From: a virus
Reading direction: 5' to 3' (one strand)
Virus record (IMG/VR): IMGVR_UViG_3300030118_006297
Coordinates: 1-23,174 of that record
Length of the DNA stretch: 23,174 nt
In this document: in pieces, positions 6,431 through 16,300 of the stretch
Layout: each line of letters starts with the position of its first letter
How positions within the stretch are numbered: the stretch's first letter is position 1
Notes under the pieces: generated by a model
Seen by the model: only the letters and a program-made list of their open reading frames with translations
What the model was told of the DNA's origin: nothing
The model's database searches: none
Program-made: the position numbers and the translations under genes

Positions 6431-9400
6431 TTTTAGGGCAGTGACTTCAGCAGATAATTCTTTGACTGCTTCAATTAATATAGGAATAAGTTTTTCATAA
6501 TTAACTGCCTTTGTGCCATTTTCTCTTGTTGTTGTGATAGCAGGTAAACCAAGTTTTTCAACCTCTTGTGCGATAACACCGATGTCATCTGTTTCACTCT
6601 TTGTGCCTGTGTTAGGTTTCCATGTAAATGTGTTACCACTCAAAGAATTTATCATGTCAAGAGCATTTTGCAATGGTTTGACATTATTCTTTAAGTTTAT
6701 ATCTGAGGAGAAGAAAGCTGTAATATCACCCAAAGCGATTACTTCTGGTTCATCACCAGGAGCGAGTCTAAAGTGGCAGATAGTTTTATAATCACTATCA
6801 GTTGTAGAATTAACAGTTTTACCTGCTTTTAGTCCTGCGATTGATACTTGTGATAACCCTGCTACATTCTGTGCTATTTTAAATGATGCCTCTGCATCAT
6901 CACCACCAGCAGTGAAAATGTCACCTGAATCTGATGTAGTGCCATTTAAATAAAGGAATTTTTTACCAATAATATCACCATCATTTACAGTTAAATGATT
7001 TCCATCAAATAATAGATTTGACTCACCATTTAAAGTATCAGCAGTGCCAGAACCAGTGATAACTCTGTTATTTGCGTTATTGTTTATTGTTGTGCTTGTA
7101 ACTTCTTTGAATGTGTTGTCACCAGCGAGGAATGTAGTGGCACTCTTTGTTCCACTTCCAAGACGAGCAAGAGGAACTGTACCAGATGAAATATTATCTG
7201 CGTCTAATGATGTAACCCCAGATCCATTACCAGAAAAACTACCTGAGAAATTAGTTGAAGATAATGTATTAGTTCCAGCGTTAAATTTTAAATCAGAATC
7301 TATTTGAGCAGTAGTCATCCTGTCGTTAACTGCTTTGTCCGTAAGAACAACTGGTCTGTCTCCTGAAGCAGCAGATAATGTTGCACCTGTATTTGTAAGA
7401 TTTACTCCATCACCATAGAAGAAATCACCATATACATCCTTAAATCTCTTTGTATTTGTACCAATATCAACGGTGCTGTCTTGCACAGGTTGTATTAAAT
7501 TTTCTAGTGCAACTTTTTTCTTGACATTTAAACCACCAGCAACGGTAACAGCTGCTTTTGTGACATTATTATTGCTTACTACAATATCTTGTTCATCATT
7601 TAATTTAACTTCATCATTTAAATTAGTTTTTCCCTGTACTGTTAAGTCAGTGTTATAACGAATGGTGCCATTAAATGTTACAGGACCATCAAATTGTGAT
7701 AATATATTTTTAGAGGACCCACCTTCAACCAATAATCTTTCCTTAACAATAACTTCATCTGCAACAATGCTTAAACGATTTGGATCTTCACCTGTGATAG
7801 TTGGTATAGGAATATCAAACGTAGTCTGTCTACCACTAGCAGAAGAAATCTTAGTATTTCCAATGTAGAAATCACCCTTATCATTCATACCAGTGTAAAC
7901 AACATTACCACAAGAAGTTTCTTGTGCCTGTGATAGGAACTCTTCTCTTTCAGTTAGTGTTCGATTCTGTAATTGAGGTAGTGCTGTAGAATAGTTTCCT
8001 GGTCCATAACCAACATATTCAAATGTATGACCTGATGCCCTTAATATGGATGGTCTTCTAAGTTCTATTGGAATTGGTTTAATTTTCCTTAAGAATGAAT
8101 TTTTCAAATGTGTTGTACTATTTGTTCCTAATGCACCACGAATAACTTGAATAGTATTAGTTCCTTGAGTTACAGAAGAACTTGAAATCCTCATTATTTC
8201 ACTGTCAACTTGGACATATGAACCAATTGGAAAACGATTTGCAATATTTAAATTTGCATTATTAGCAGTGCTTTTACTTGATAACTCAACATTAATACCA
8301 GTTTCTGATGCATTAATTATTTCATCTGCAATTAAATAATCGTGATCATAGAATGATAATCCTCTTGTTTCAATACTTTCTCCAGCAACACCAGAATCTG
8401 CATTATTAGCAGACATACCATGTTTAAGAATGTACTTGGGGGATGATAACGAAGTAGTGGTAACAGATGTGAATCTCTTAACAGTGTCTGTGTCCGTAAC
8501 CGTTTTAACTGTGAAATCACCTAAATTAGCATCACTAGCATTAAGTACCCTAAATGCACTACCAACTGATAATCCATGATCTCGATCACAAGTAAATGTT
8601 GTAGTACCTGTTGCAGCATCAAATGATGTAGAGGAAACTTCGGCAAAAGGTCCCATGTCAATGACTTGTTGACCTTCCAATATTACATCACTAGTTGTTT
8701 TCTTAACGGTAATTACCTTCGTATTTGTAATTCCATTAACTCTATAATATCCATCTGTACCTGTTGTGATACCAGTAACTTGTACATATGTATCAGTGAT
8801 GGTTGAGATTCCAACAGTGTTAATTTCAATATTTGCTTGTGCACCACTTGAACCACCAATACCACCAGTATCTACAGAGGAACTATCAAAATATAATTGT
8901 TGTCCGTTTGTATAGGCAGCACCACCCTCAACTATATCAACCGCTGTAACTGCACCACCAGAAACAGTAACATTTGCTGTCGCACCGTTCCAAACAGCTG
9001 TTGCAGGAGATTGAGCACCGTTGAATAACTTAATATTTGAGTAAGTTCCATTTACATGACCTGAACCACCATTTAAAGTAGAATGAAATTTAAGTGAACC
9101 AAATTGATGTTCTTCATTGAACGTTAATGATGGTGTTGTACCAGTGCCACCACTAATTGTGCTTACTGTGTTAGATTGATCAAATGATTCTATAAAATCA
9201 TTAATTGATTCTCTAGTAATACTTTTTTTCAAATCATTTGTAATCACTTCACCTATCGGGAAGTTTCTAGCAAAAGATGTTGCTTCAGGTGGATTGTCAT
9301 CTATATTATCACGATCATACTCAGGATATAAATTAACTATATTTTGATTAAACTTATCCTCACTAAATTCATTGGATATATCAGTCATGGCATTATTACC

Positions 9401-12346
9401 ATTTAACACAAATAAATGATATATTCCATCCTGAATATTCTCTATGTAAGGTGTGATAACTTCAGTTCGATATACAAAGAGATTTGATCCATTATCATTA
9501 CGGTCAAATCTAGGTAGTTGATTATTTCTTGTATGAGTTGTATTGTTAAATGTACCAGGTGAGTGAGGTACACCATCTGTATCAGTATTTGAATATTTAA
9601 ATACTTTATCATTAACAACATCAGTAACTATAAATGTACCATTGTAAGATTGATTATCAGTACCATTAGTGTTAATTGAACATTTGATATTTCTAACAAC
9701 GATCTGATTACCAACATTTAAATTATGTGGTTTATCTGTACGAATTGTAACTCTGGCGGGAGGACCACTAGTGAAACTTGCCTGTGAGATAAATCTAGTG
9801 TTACGATCAAAATCGTAATTATCTGTAGTAATAGAAGTTTTTGTAAAGTCAGTATCTGCTGTTACGTTTGTTGAACTTGAATCTTGAAGAACAAATCCAT
9901 CACTTGGATCTTTACCATTTCTTATTTCTTTAGGTATTACATATCTCAATTTGTAAATTTTCTCATCAAGACCACGATTATCTTCTCTTCTCTTAATGAA
10001 ACTAATACTCAAATCACTTATTTTACCTGCATCAATTTGAGTTTTAATTGTATTTCCTGATGTATTTGTATGAATAAACCACTGACTACCATCATATTGT
10101 ATAGGATGACCAAAATCATTTGGTTTTTTATCAGATACACGACTTACGATATTAAAATTATCACTTATGTCAGCAACAGTTCTAATAAAAACTGGTGGAT
10201 CTAGTTCAGCATTAGTTTTTGATGATGCAATACGTATCTCTCTATCTGTTAAATTATCAGGGTTTGATGCTGCACTATCAGTAATTGCAAAATAAACTTT
10301 ATGTGGGTCAATGTTCTCAGGTAGATTACCACTATCAGCAATAATTCTAATCGACTCACCAGTTTTTATATTATGAACTGCATTACAAACAAATGTAGAT
10401 TGCTTTGTAGATGATGCAGCAGTGTGTGTTGCTTTAAATAATTTCTCAGATGTATTAGTTGTTCCACTACCATTATGCTCCATAACAACAGTGGCTTGCT
10501 TCTCATTACCATCATTATCAATAATGAATAATTTTTCATCTACCTTTGCACCTATTCTATATCCTTGAGCGAAATGTGATGGTGGATCTCCCTCCTCAGT
10601 TTTTCCTAGTAAATAAAATTTACTAGTTGTTGTCTCTGATACATCTACTTGAAAATATTCAATCTGCTGTTCACTTGTTTCAATAGAACGAGGAGTGATA
10701 ACAGATGTTATAAATCCTTTATTATCTTTATCAAATGCGTCTTTCTTAAATCCTTCAGCAGCAAGTGCAAATGTACCAAAGTTTGAGTTAGAGTTTGTAA
10801 TTGATGCGTCTGCACCGTTTATCATATTAAATTGACTATGAAATCCAATCGCAAATACAGAAACGATCTGGACAACTGCATCATTACTTACTTTAATATG
10901 ACTTGTACGGAATCCTTTTCTATAATTTGCTTCCTGATCAAGGTGATATACAGTCGCAGAATTTGTAGATGATGCCTCTGAGGATAATAGTTCACCAGTT
11001 TGTTTTGAGAACTGAATACCACTATATCTACGATTTGTTTTATCATACTTAACAAATGCACGATCATCTTTCTGTAATGAAACAGCAGTAAATTGTGCAA
11101 CAACCATTGATCTAAATCCAGTTGCTTTCGCACCGTCAGCATGCATACCTTGCATACCAAATACAGATCGTAATGATATATTAAAGATATATGGCGATGC
11201 TCCTGATACTGTATCAGTTTCAACAAGGACTTGTGCATTAGCAGAACTTAATCCACCTAGAGTTCCAGCAGGTAAATTTGCCCTAACAAATGGTAGTAAA
11301 TAAGTAAATGTATTATCATTTACAACATTCTGTACTTTAGTTGATATATTATAATCTGCTACGTTTACACCTCTTATTTTTATTGGTGTTCCACCAGTTA
11401 ACTCATGGGGTATAGCAGTTTTGACTGTAACAACTTGACCAGGTGTTGATCCATCACCAGACTCAATACTTGTAATATTAAGAGGATCAGTTGCAAAGGC
11501 ACCAACAATTTCAAATTCAGGTCTTTGAGGTGCGAATCCCTTTGGTGAGGTAGGATATTTTTGAGTTATTTCTCTATTTGCAGCAGCTTTGTTATAAGCG
11601 TTTGATAACTTACTATAATAGATATCAAGATCAGTAAGATTACTAAATTGATCTAATCTAGTTATTCCATCTGCATACTCAAAACAAGTTAATTTATGGT
11701 GAGAAAAAGTGGGAACTGAACGATTATTAATTCCAAAATCTGTGGGATCAGTAAAAACAGTGCCTAATTCATTTCCATCAAAAATTGTAAATTGCCAGAA
11801 ATAACAAGCACCTGTAATTCTAAATATTGCACTTTGTTTGACATTAGAGTCTGTCGGATTAGGAACATACTTTGGTCTTATCTTTGTCTTTCTTAAATCT
11901 AATCCAACTATTGAAGTTCCTCTGGGAACAACAACACCTCCATTTACACTATTAAATTTATAAAGTATGTTATCCTCTTGATTCAAATCAAAATTAGAAT
12001 CTAGTGTTAATGACAGAGTTTCAGTGGCACCAGATACAGTACCAGCTGGACTTACTGCTCTTGCCTGTCCAGACTCATCTTTTATTCCAAAACCAGGTCT
12101 ATTATCTATAACGTGTTCACCAGGAAAAAGAAGTATAGTTGTTCTCTCTACAAAATCATTATCATCACCTTTTAAATATGAAAATCTAGCAGCTTCAATC
12201 ATTGCCCTTTGTATCGTTTTAAAGGGTTTTGTTAATGAATTTCCTTGATTTTCAATACCATCGGTTGAATCAAGATCATTTGGATTTACATAAAGTATAC
12301 GTCCTTCAGCGTTCTTTATGAAATTCTCTAACTTATTAAGAGGCAT
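6422..12346 (-). CDS. Giant tail-fibre/appendage protein with beta-helix start and S74 chaperone end (1974 aa)
   Basis: This is the largest gene of the window. The first 60 residues (ILYVNPNDLDSTDG, then GNSLTKPFKTIQRAMIEA) match the opening of pectate-lyase-like right-handed beta-helix proteins. The long middle is beta-rich and acidic, with PHNLNVGNQIVVRN- and DHGLSVGSAFRVLN-type modules that recur several times. The last about 95 residues form a Peptidase_S74 (endosialidase-type) intramolecular chaperone: SDINLK, with Ser1881 and Lys1886 as the expected self-cleavage dyad, then GVIAQEVEKLGLPA, VNYEKLIPILIEAVKEL and a short coiled coil. In this family the end domain trimerises the fibre and is then cut off before the serine. 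No clear promoter or Shine-Dalgarno sequence is seen; the ATG at 12346 follows an A-rich run. Binding or degrading a surface glycan is possible but no catalytic residues are recognised. Confidence 0.8.
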   Translation of the reverse strand: MPLNKLENFIKNAEGRILYVNPNDLDSTDGIENQGNSLTKPFKTIQRAMIEAARFSYLKGDDNDFVERTTILLFPGEHVIDNRPGFGIKDESGQARAVSPAGTVSGATETLSLTLDSNFDLNQEDNILYKFNSVNGGVVVPRGTSIVGLDLRKTKIRPKYVPNPTDSNVKQSAIFRITGACYFWQFTIFDGNELGTVFTDPTDFGINNRSVPTFSHHKLTCFEYADGITRLDQFSNLTDLDIYYSKLSNAYNKAAANREITQKYPTSPKGFAPQRPEFEIVGAFATDPLNITSIESGDGSTPGQVVTVKTAIPHELTGGTPIKIRGVNVADYNISTKVQNVVNDNTFTYLLPFVRANLPAGTLGGLSSANAQVLVETDTVSGASPYIFNISLRSVFGMQGMHADGAKATGFRSMVVAQFTAVSLQKDDRAFVKYDKTNRRYSGIQFSKQTGELLSSEASSTNSATVYHLDQEANYRKGFRTSHIKVSNDAVVQIVSVFAIGFHSQFNMINGADASITNSNSNFGTFALAAEGFKKDAFDKDNKGFITSVITPRSIETSEQQIEYFQVDVSETTTSKFYLLGKTEEGDPPSHFAQGYRIGAKVDEKLFIIDNDGNEKQATVVMEHNGSGTTNTSEKLFKATHTAASSTKQSTFVCNAVHNIKTGESIRIIADSGNLPENIDPHKVYFAITDSAASNPDNLTDREIRIASSKTNAELDPPVFIRTVADISDNFNIVSRVSDKKPNDFGHPIQYDGSQWFIHTNTSGNTIKTQIDAGKISDLSISFIKRREDNRGLDEKIYKLRYVIPKEIRNGKDPSDGFVLQDSSSTNVTADTDFTKTSITTDNYDFDRNTRFISQASFTSGPPARVTIRTDKPHNLNVGNQIVVRNIKCSINTNGTDNQSYNGTFIVTDVVNDKVFKYSNTDTDGVPHSPGTFNNTTHTRNNQLPRFDRNDNGSNLFVYRTEVITPYIENIQDGIYHLFVLNGNNAMTDISNEFSEDKFNQNIVNLYPEYDRDNIDDNPPEATSFARNFPIGEVITNDLKKSITRESINDFIESFDQSNTVSTISGGTGTTPSLTFNEEHQFGSLKFHSTLNGGSGHVNGTYSNIKLFNGAQSPATAVWNGATANVTVSGGAVTAVDIVEGGAAYTNGQQLYFDSSSVDTGGIGGSSGAQANIEINTVGISTITDTYVQVTGITTGTDGYYRVNGITNTKVITVKKTTSDVILEGQQVIDMGPFAEVSSTSFDAATGTTTFTCDRDHGLSVGSAFRVLNASDANLGDFTVKTVTDTDTVKRFTSVTTTSLSSPKYILKHGMSANNADSGVAGESIETRGLSFYDHDYLIADEIINASETGINVELSSKSTANNANLNIANRFPIGSYVQVDSEIMRISSSSVTQGTNTIQVIRGALGTNSTTHLKNSFLRKIKPIPIELRRPSILRASGHTFEYVGYGPGNYSTALPQLQNRTLTEREEFLSQAQETSCGNVVYTGMNDKGDFYIGNTKISSASGRQTTFDIPIPTITGEDPNRLSIVADEVIVKERLLVEGGSSKNILSQFDGPVTFNGTIRYNTDLTVQGKTNLNDEVKLNDEQDIVVSNNNVTKAAVTVAGGLNVKKKVALENLIQPVQDSTVDIGTNTKRFKDVYGDFFYGDGVNLTNTGATLSAASGDRPVVLTDKAVNDRMTTAQIDSDLKFNAGTNTLSSTNFSGSFSGNGSGVTSLDADNISSGTVPLARLGSGTKSATTFLAGDNTFKEVTSTTINNNANNRVITGSGTADTLNGESNLLFDGNHLTVNDGDIIGKKFLYLNGTTSDSGDIFTAGGDDAEASFKIAQNVAGLSQVSIAGLKAGKTVNSTTDSDYKTICHFRLAPGDEPEVIALGDITAFFSSDINLKNNVKPLQNALDMINSLSGNTFTWKPNTGTKSETDDIGVIAQEVEKLGLPAITTTRENGTKAVNYEKLIPILIEAVKELSAEVTALKNK
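6425..6706 (-). other. S74 self-cleaving chaperone domain of the 1974-aa protein
   Basis: The domain opens with SDINLKNN (Ser1881, Lys1886), matching the SDxxLK spacing of the Ser-Lys dyad known from endosialidase chaperones. The IAQEVEKL and leucine-rich helical end are also in place. Confidence 0.8.
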
Positions 12347-12387
12347 CTTTTTTATCTACTATAAATTTGATGGCAAGACCATACAAT

Positions 12388-12411
12388 ACTAGGTCTATTT
12401 AGCTTCCTAGT
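12388..12411 (-). terminator. Short hairpin after the 64-aa gene
   Basis: ACTAGG (12388-12393) pairs with CCTAGT (12406-12411) across a 12-base loop, directly after the TAA at 12415-12417. No U-tract follows on the minus strand, so termination is uncertain. Confidence 0.3.
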
Positions 12412-12414
12412 GGA

Positions 12415-12609
12415 TTACTTATCTTTTTGAGTTGTTAATTCCTTGTAAATGATTGACTCTGGAGGGAGTAATTGATCACATACTCTCAACACTCTCATAA
12501 ACTCATCAGTTGTGTCGCATTTAATCATTCTCTTATCTCCATTTTCACTGAGTAATGAAAAAGTTCGAGAGCATAAATCAATCTCTACTGTTAATATAAA
12601 GTCGTCCAT
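12415..12609 (-). CDS. Small conserved-looking protein with its own early-type promoter (64 aa)
   Basis: I recognise no family with certainty. The protein reads like a compact beta-beta-alpha domain: IDLCSRTFSLLSENGDKRM, two strands with an ENG turn, then CDTTDEFMRVLRVCDQLLP, a helix. There are three cysteines and no membrane segment or signal. Small proteins of this pattern occur, from memory, near tail genes of cyanomyoviruses. It sits between two tail genes on the same strand but has a near-perfect sigma-70 promoter of its own whose -35 covers the stop of the gene before it. That suggests early, independent expression and so a host-directed role rather than a virion part. Its ATG at 12609 has no Shine-Dalgarno sequence and a predicted leader of about 13 nt. 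Confidence 0.75.
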   Translation of the reverse strand: MDDFILTVEIDLCSRTFSLLSENGDKRMIKCDTTDEFMRVLRVCDQLLPPESIIYKELTTQKDK

Positions 12610-12628
12610 GTTTGCGTATGAATAACCT

Positions 12629-12656
12629 ATTATACCATATGTATGTGAATTGTCAA
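12629..12656 (-). promoter_or_regulatory. Strong sigma-70 promoter inside the tail block
   Basis: Minus strand: TTGACA (12656-12651), a 16-nt spacer ending in TGG, then TATAAT (12634-12629). Both hexamers are perfect and the -10 is extended. The -35 contains the TGA stop (12655-12653) of the 215-aa gene. It is the best promoter match in the window. Confidence 0.8.
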
Positions 12657-13300
12657 TTTCGGTAATTTGACATCACATATGTTTTCTGTACAGGTGAATT
12701 AATTTTAAAACCTAAACTAATCCTAACACAATCACTACCAACGCAATGCCAGAAATATGGTGGTTTCGATCTTACTTGAAATAATCTCATCGTGATACCC
12801 TTATCATCATAATCAGTTACAACTTCTTTTGTAAGAGGATCAATATATCTAAAAAATGATTTTTTATCCTCAGTTGCATATGTAATATAGAGTCTTTTAC
12901 AAGGTATCTTGTAATTAGTATGCCATCCCATGTATCCAGTTGGTGGATATATAAAATTTCCACTTGCAATTACATTATCATTATTGATTAATTTTTTCAC
13001 TACGGGTAATATAGACTGACAAATTTTCATATTAATAATTTTCATATTATTTTTACCATCATCATTACTATTATCAATTAAATTATCAAAACATTTCTTT
13101 TCTAATATATTCTGCCAATCAGGTTTTACTTTATAATTATTATCCTCAGATTCCAAAATACATTTATCAATAAAATCCTCAGTAAATATTTTTTGGATTA
13201 TAGATTTATCATAAGGATTTCTTTCTAACCCTTGAATATTTTCTACACCCCTTGATTCATTAAATAAACGTGTCTTTAAGACCCACTCTTTTTGCTTCAA
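12653..13300 (-). CDS. 2OG-Fe(II) oxygenase-like protein with HxN metal site (215 aa)
   Basis: The C-terminal half has the 2OG oxygenase layout: GYMGWHTNYKIP (proximal His127), a strand pair KRLYITYATEDKKSFFRYID, distal His185 in FWHCVGSD, and Arg193 in VRISLGFKI for 2-oxoglutarate. The position that normally holds Asp or Glu is Asn129, so one iron ligand is missing or changed. The first 110 residues are charged and mostly helical and look like a separate region. The start is TTG (13298-13300), overlapping the TGA of the 1441-aa fibre gene, with GAGGG 7-8 nt upstream; no ATG occurs before residue 86, so TTG is well supported. The tight coupling suggests it acts on, or with, that fibre. It may be an active variant, a halogenase-like variant, or a binding-only protein. 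Confidence 0.7.
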   Translation of the reverse strand: MKQKEWVLKTRLFNESRGVENIQGLERNPYDKSIIQKIFTEDFIDKCILESEDNNYKVKPDWQNILEKKCFDNLIDNSNDDGKNNMKIINMKICQSILPVVKKLINNDNVIASGNFIYPPTGYMGWHTNYKIPCKRLYITYATEDKKSFFRYIDPLTKEVVTDYDDKGITMRLFQVRSKPPYFWHCVGSDCVRISLGFKINSPVQKTYVMSNYRN

Positions 13301-16300
13301 GATTTACCCTCAAGTTTTTTAACTTTATCACTTAATTCTTTCACTGCTTGCACTAAAAGACCAACAATTTGATCATATTCAACTGTTTTATAATTGTCTG
13401 GATTTTCATCATCATCACTTGAAAAAGGTAAACCTTTTTCTGAGACAGCTTGTGGAAATACCTTTTCTACTTCCTGTGCTACTACACCAGCAGATTTTTT
13501 ATCATCCTTTTTATATGTAAATGTATATCCATTAATCTCGTTGATAATATCTAATGGATTCTGAATTATCTGTAAATCTTTTTTTAATCTTATATCTGAG
13601 ACAGTTGTTGAGTAAGCAATTATATCACCATCAACATGAAGATCACCATCATTTTCAAGACGCATTTCTTCGTTACCTGAAGTATACCATCTAATACCGT
13701 GTGAGGCATCATAAAATGTATAATCATGTGTGTTACCAGTGTAAATATCTGTAGAATTACTGTTTCTTCTTCGATCACTTTTGAGTCGAAATTCAGTTCC
13801 ACTTAGAGTCATCCCATAATCACTACCAGCGGTGTAAGTTTGTCCAACACTAGATGCGTTAGTCCAAGTCCACCCTCCGTTTCCACCTGATGTAAGAACC
13901 TGTCCTGCAGTTCCGCTACTACCTCCCGACCAAGTGATTAATCTGTATGCTTGGATATCATAAGCTTGTAGTCTATTATTATAAGGATTCCAAGCAAGTC
14001 TTTGGTCTGTTGCATCAATCTCAAGTGTTTGATGCGATCCATTAGTTGTGCCTATAGGAACAAAAGTAATGTTATGATATTCGTTTTCAGCTGATGTATT
14101 AACTTTTACTTTGTCAGCTTCGTCTATTGTTCCTGATAGTGTTGCAGATGATGCAATTGTTAATTTATTTCCATTATTTCTTGTTACAGTGATATTTGTT
14201 CCAGCAGCAATCTCAACATCATCATCGTCTCCATCACTTCCAGCTAATCTAATCTTTGTTGTCGAAGATGGAACTGATAAATCATAAGTTGTATTTGTGT
14301 TTTCACCAACAGATGAAGAGTCAACCCAATTTATCTGAGATCCTGTTGATGTCAATACTTGACCGCTCGTTCCCTTTTGTCCATCTTTATCCTCAAGAGC
14401 AGCATTAAGTCGGACATCTCTTGCCATATAGAGTTCTGTTCGATTTAGTTTCATCCATTGTGTAAATGAACCACCTATATCAGTATTATCATAATCCCCT
14501 AACTCAATATATTCTGCACCACCATCATCTGATGTTGAAATACGTAAATATCCATCATTACTACCACCCAACCATTCAATATTTGCATCATCATTGGCAG
14601 CAGTACCAGGACCAAATCGAATACGATTTAGATTTAATTGGGTAACATCAAGAGTTCCACTAGATGAAATTGTAATTTCATTGCCATTTGTATTTCTTGA
14701 AATAACAACATTATCTCCACCCACAAACTTCACAGTATCAAGTGCTACACTTGCACTACCCATTAAATCTAAGTTTGGATTAGCATCACTGCCAGAACTT
14801 GATTGTCTCGCAACTAATTGAAGAGATGTGTCGAAATTTATTGTAGAATCATCACCCCTACTTACAGTTATTCCTGAATGAGTAACACCAACCAATTGAA
14901 CTTCATCATCATCACCACTCGATGCATCTAATTTAATCGCTGGATCAGAGTTATTGCCACCAGTTTGTACTGCTAATAAATCATATGTGGTATCTGGAAT
15001 TTGTGTATTAGTGTCTTTAGCACTTATTGTAAACCCTGTTGCACTGGTGCCTGTAATTTTTACGTTTGTTCCAGCTGAAATTGTAACTGGGTCTGTTGTA
15101 GAATCAGTCCCTGTAAGAGTGATGGTGGCATTACCATTTCCAAAATCAGTGCTATCAGTGCCTCCAGCAGGTAATGTATAAGTTGTATTAACACCTTCTG
15201 TATTTTGAGCGTTTATCGTGAAACCACCACTTCCTGTATCCGTTATTTTTACATTATCTCCAGCTGTGATCACAACTGCATCAGTGCTAGAATCAGACCC
15301 AGTTAAAGTTATCGTTGCTGAACCTCTAGAAGTAGTAAAATTGGTTCCATCAGTTCCAGTGTCGGGTAATGTATAAGTTGTATTTGGACCTTCTGTATTT
15401 TGAGCATTAATTGTGAACCCACCACTACCAGTATCCGTTATTTTTACATTATCTCCAGCCGTGATTACAACTGCATCAGTAGTAGAATCCGATCCAGTTA
15501 GAGTAATTGTTGCCGAACCTCTGGCATCAGTAAAGTTAGTTCCATTAGTTCCAGTGTCGGGCAATGTATAAGTTGTATTTGGACCTTCTGTATTTTGAGC
15601 ATTAATTGTGAACCCACCACTACCAGTGTCTGTGATTTTAACATTCGTTCCAGCAGTTATAACCACTGCATCAGTGCTAGAATCAGACCCAGTTAAAGTG
15701 ATCGTTGCTGAACCTCTAGCAGTAGTAAAATTGGTTCCATCAGTTCCAGTGTCGGGCAATGTGTAAGTTGTATTATCACCCTCTGTATTTTGGGCGTTAA
15801 TTGTAAACCCACCACTTCCAGTATCTGTAATTTTTATATTATCGCCAGCAGTTATGACCACAGCGTCTGTAGTAGAATCCGATCCAGTTAGAGTAATTGT
15901 TGCTGAACCTCTAGCATCAGTGAAGTTAGTTCCATTAGTTCCAGTATCAGGAAGTGTATAAGTGGTGTCTGTATTTTGAGAGTTAATCGTGAACCCACCA
16001 CTTCCAGTATTCGTAATTTTTACATTATCACCAGCAGTTATGACCACAGCGTCTGTAGTGGAATCAGTTCCAGTTAAAGTTATCGTTGCTGAACCTCTAG
16101 CAGTAGTAAAATTGGTTCCATCAGTTCCAGTGTCAGGTAATGTGTAAGTTATAGATGCGGGTAGGTCATCCCATATAGGTGCACTTGATACACCTTGACT
16201 TGTTAAAACTTGTCCTGATGTTCCATAGTTAGCACCACTTAAACCAATTTGTCCTTCAGATGCAATGCGAAGTCTTTCTGCGTTAGCACCTCCATCTGCC

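Noticed and set aside
5822-6436. 204-aa plus-strand open frame opposite the 735-aa gene (and 123 aa at 4421-4792)
   Set aside because: Pro/Val/Leu-rich low-complexity shadows of the Gly/Thr/Asn/Val repeats on the minus strand, with no recognisable domain.
10888-11238. 116-aa minus-strand frame inside the 1974-aa gene
   Set aside because: A different frame of the same strand, with a composition unlike a folded protein and no start signal. It is an out-of-frame shadow.
15006-16157. Regular 195-bp repeats as a possible CRISPR or satellite array
   Set aside because: The unit is fully coding, in frame, far longer than a CRISPR repeat and without unique spacers. It is a protein domain repeat.
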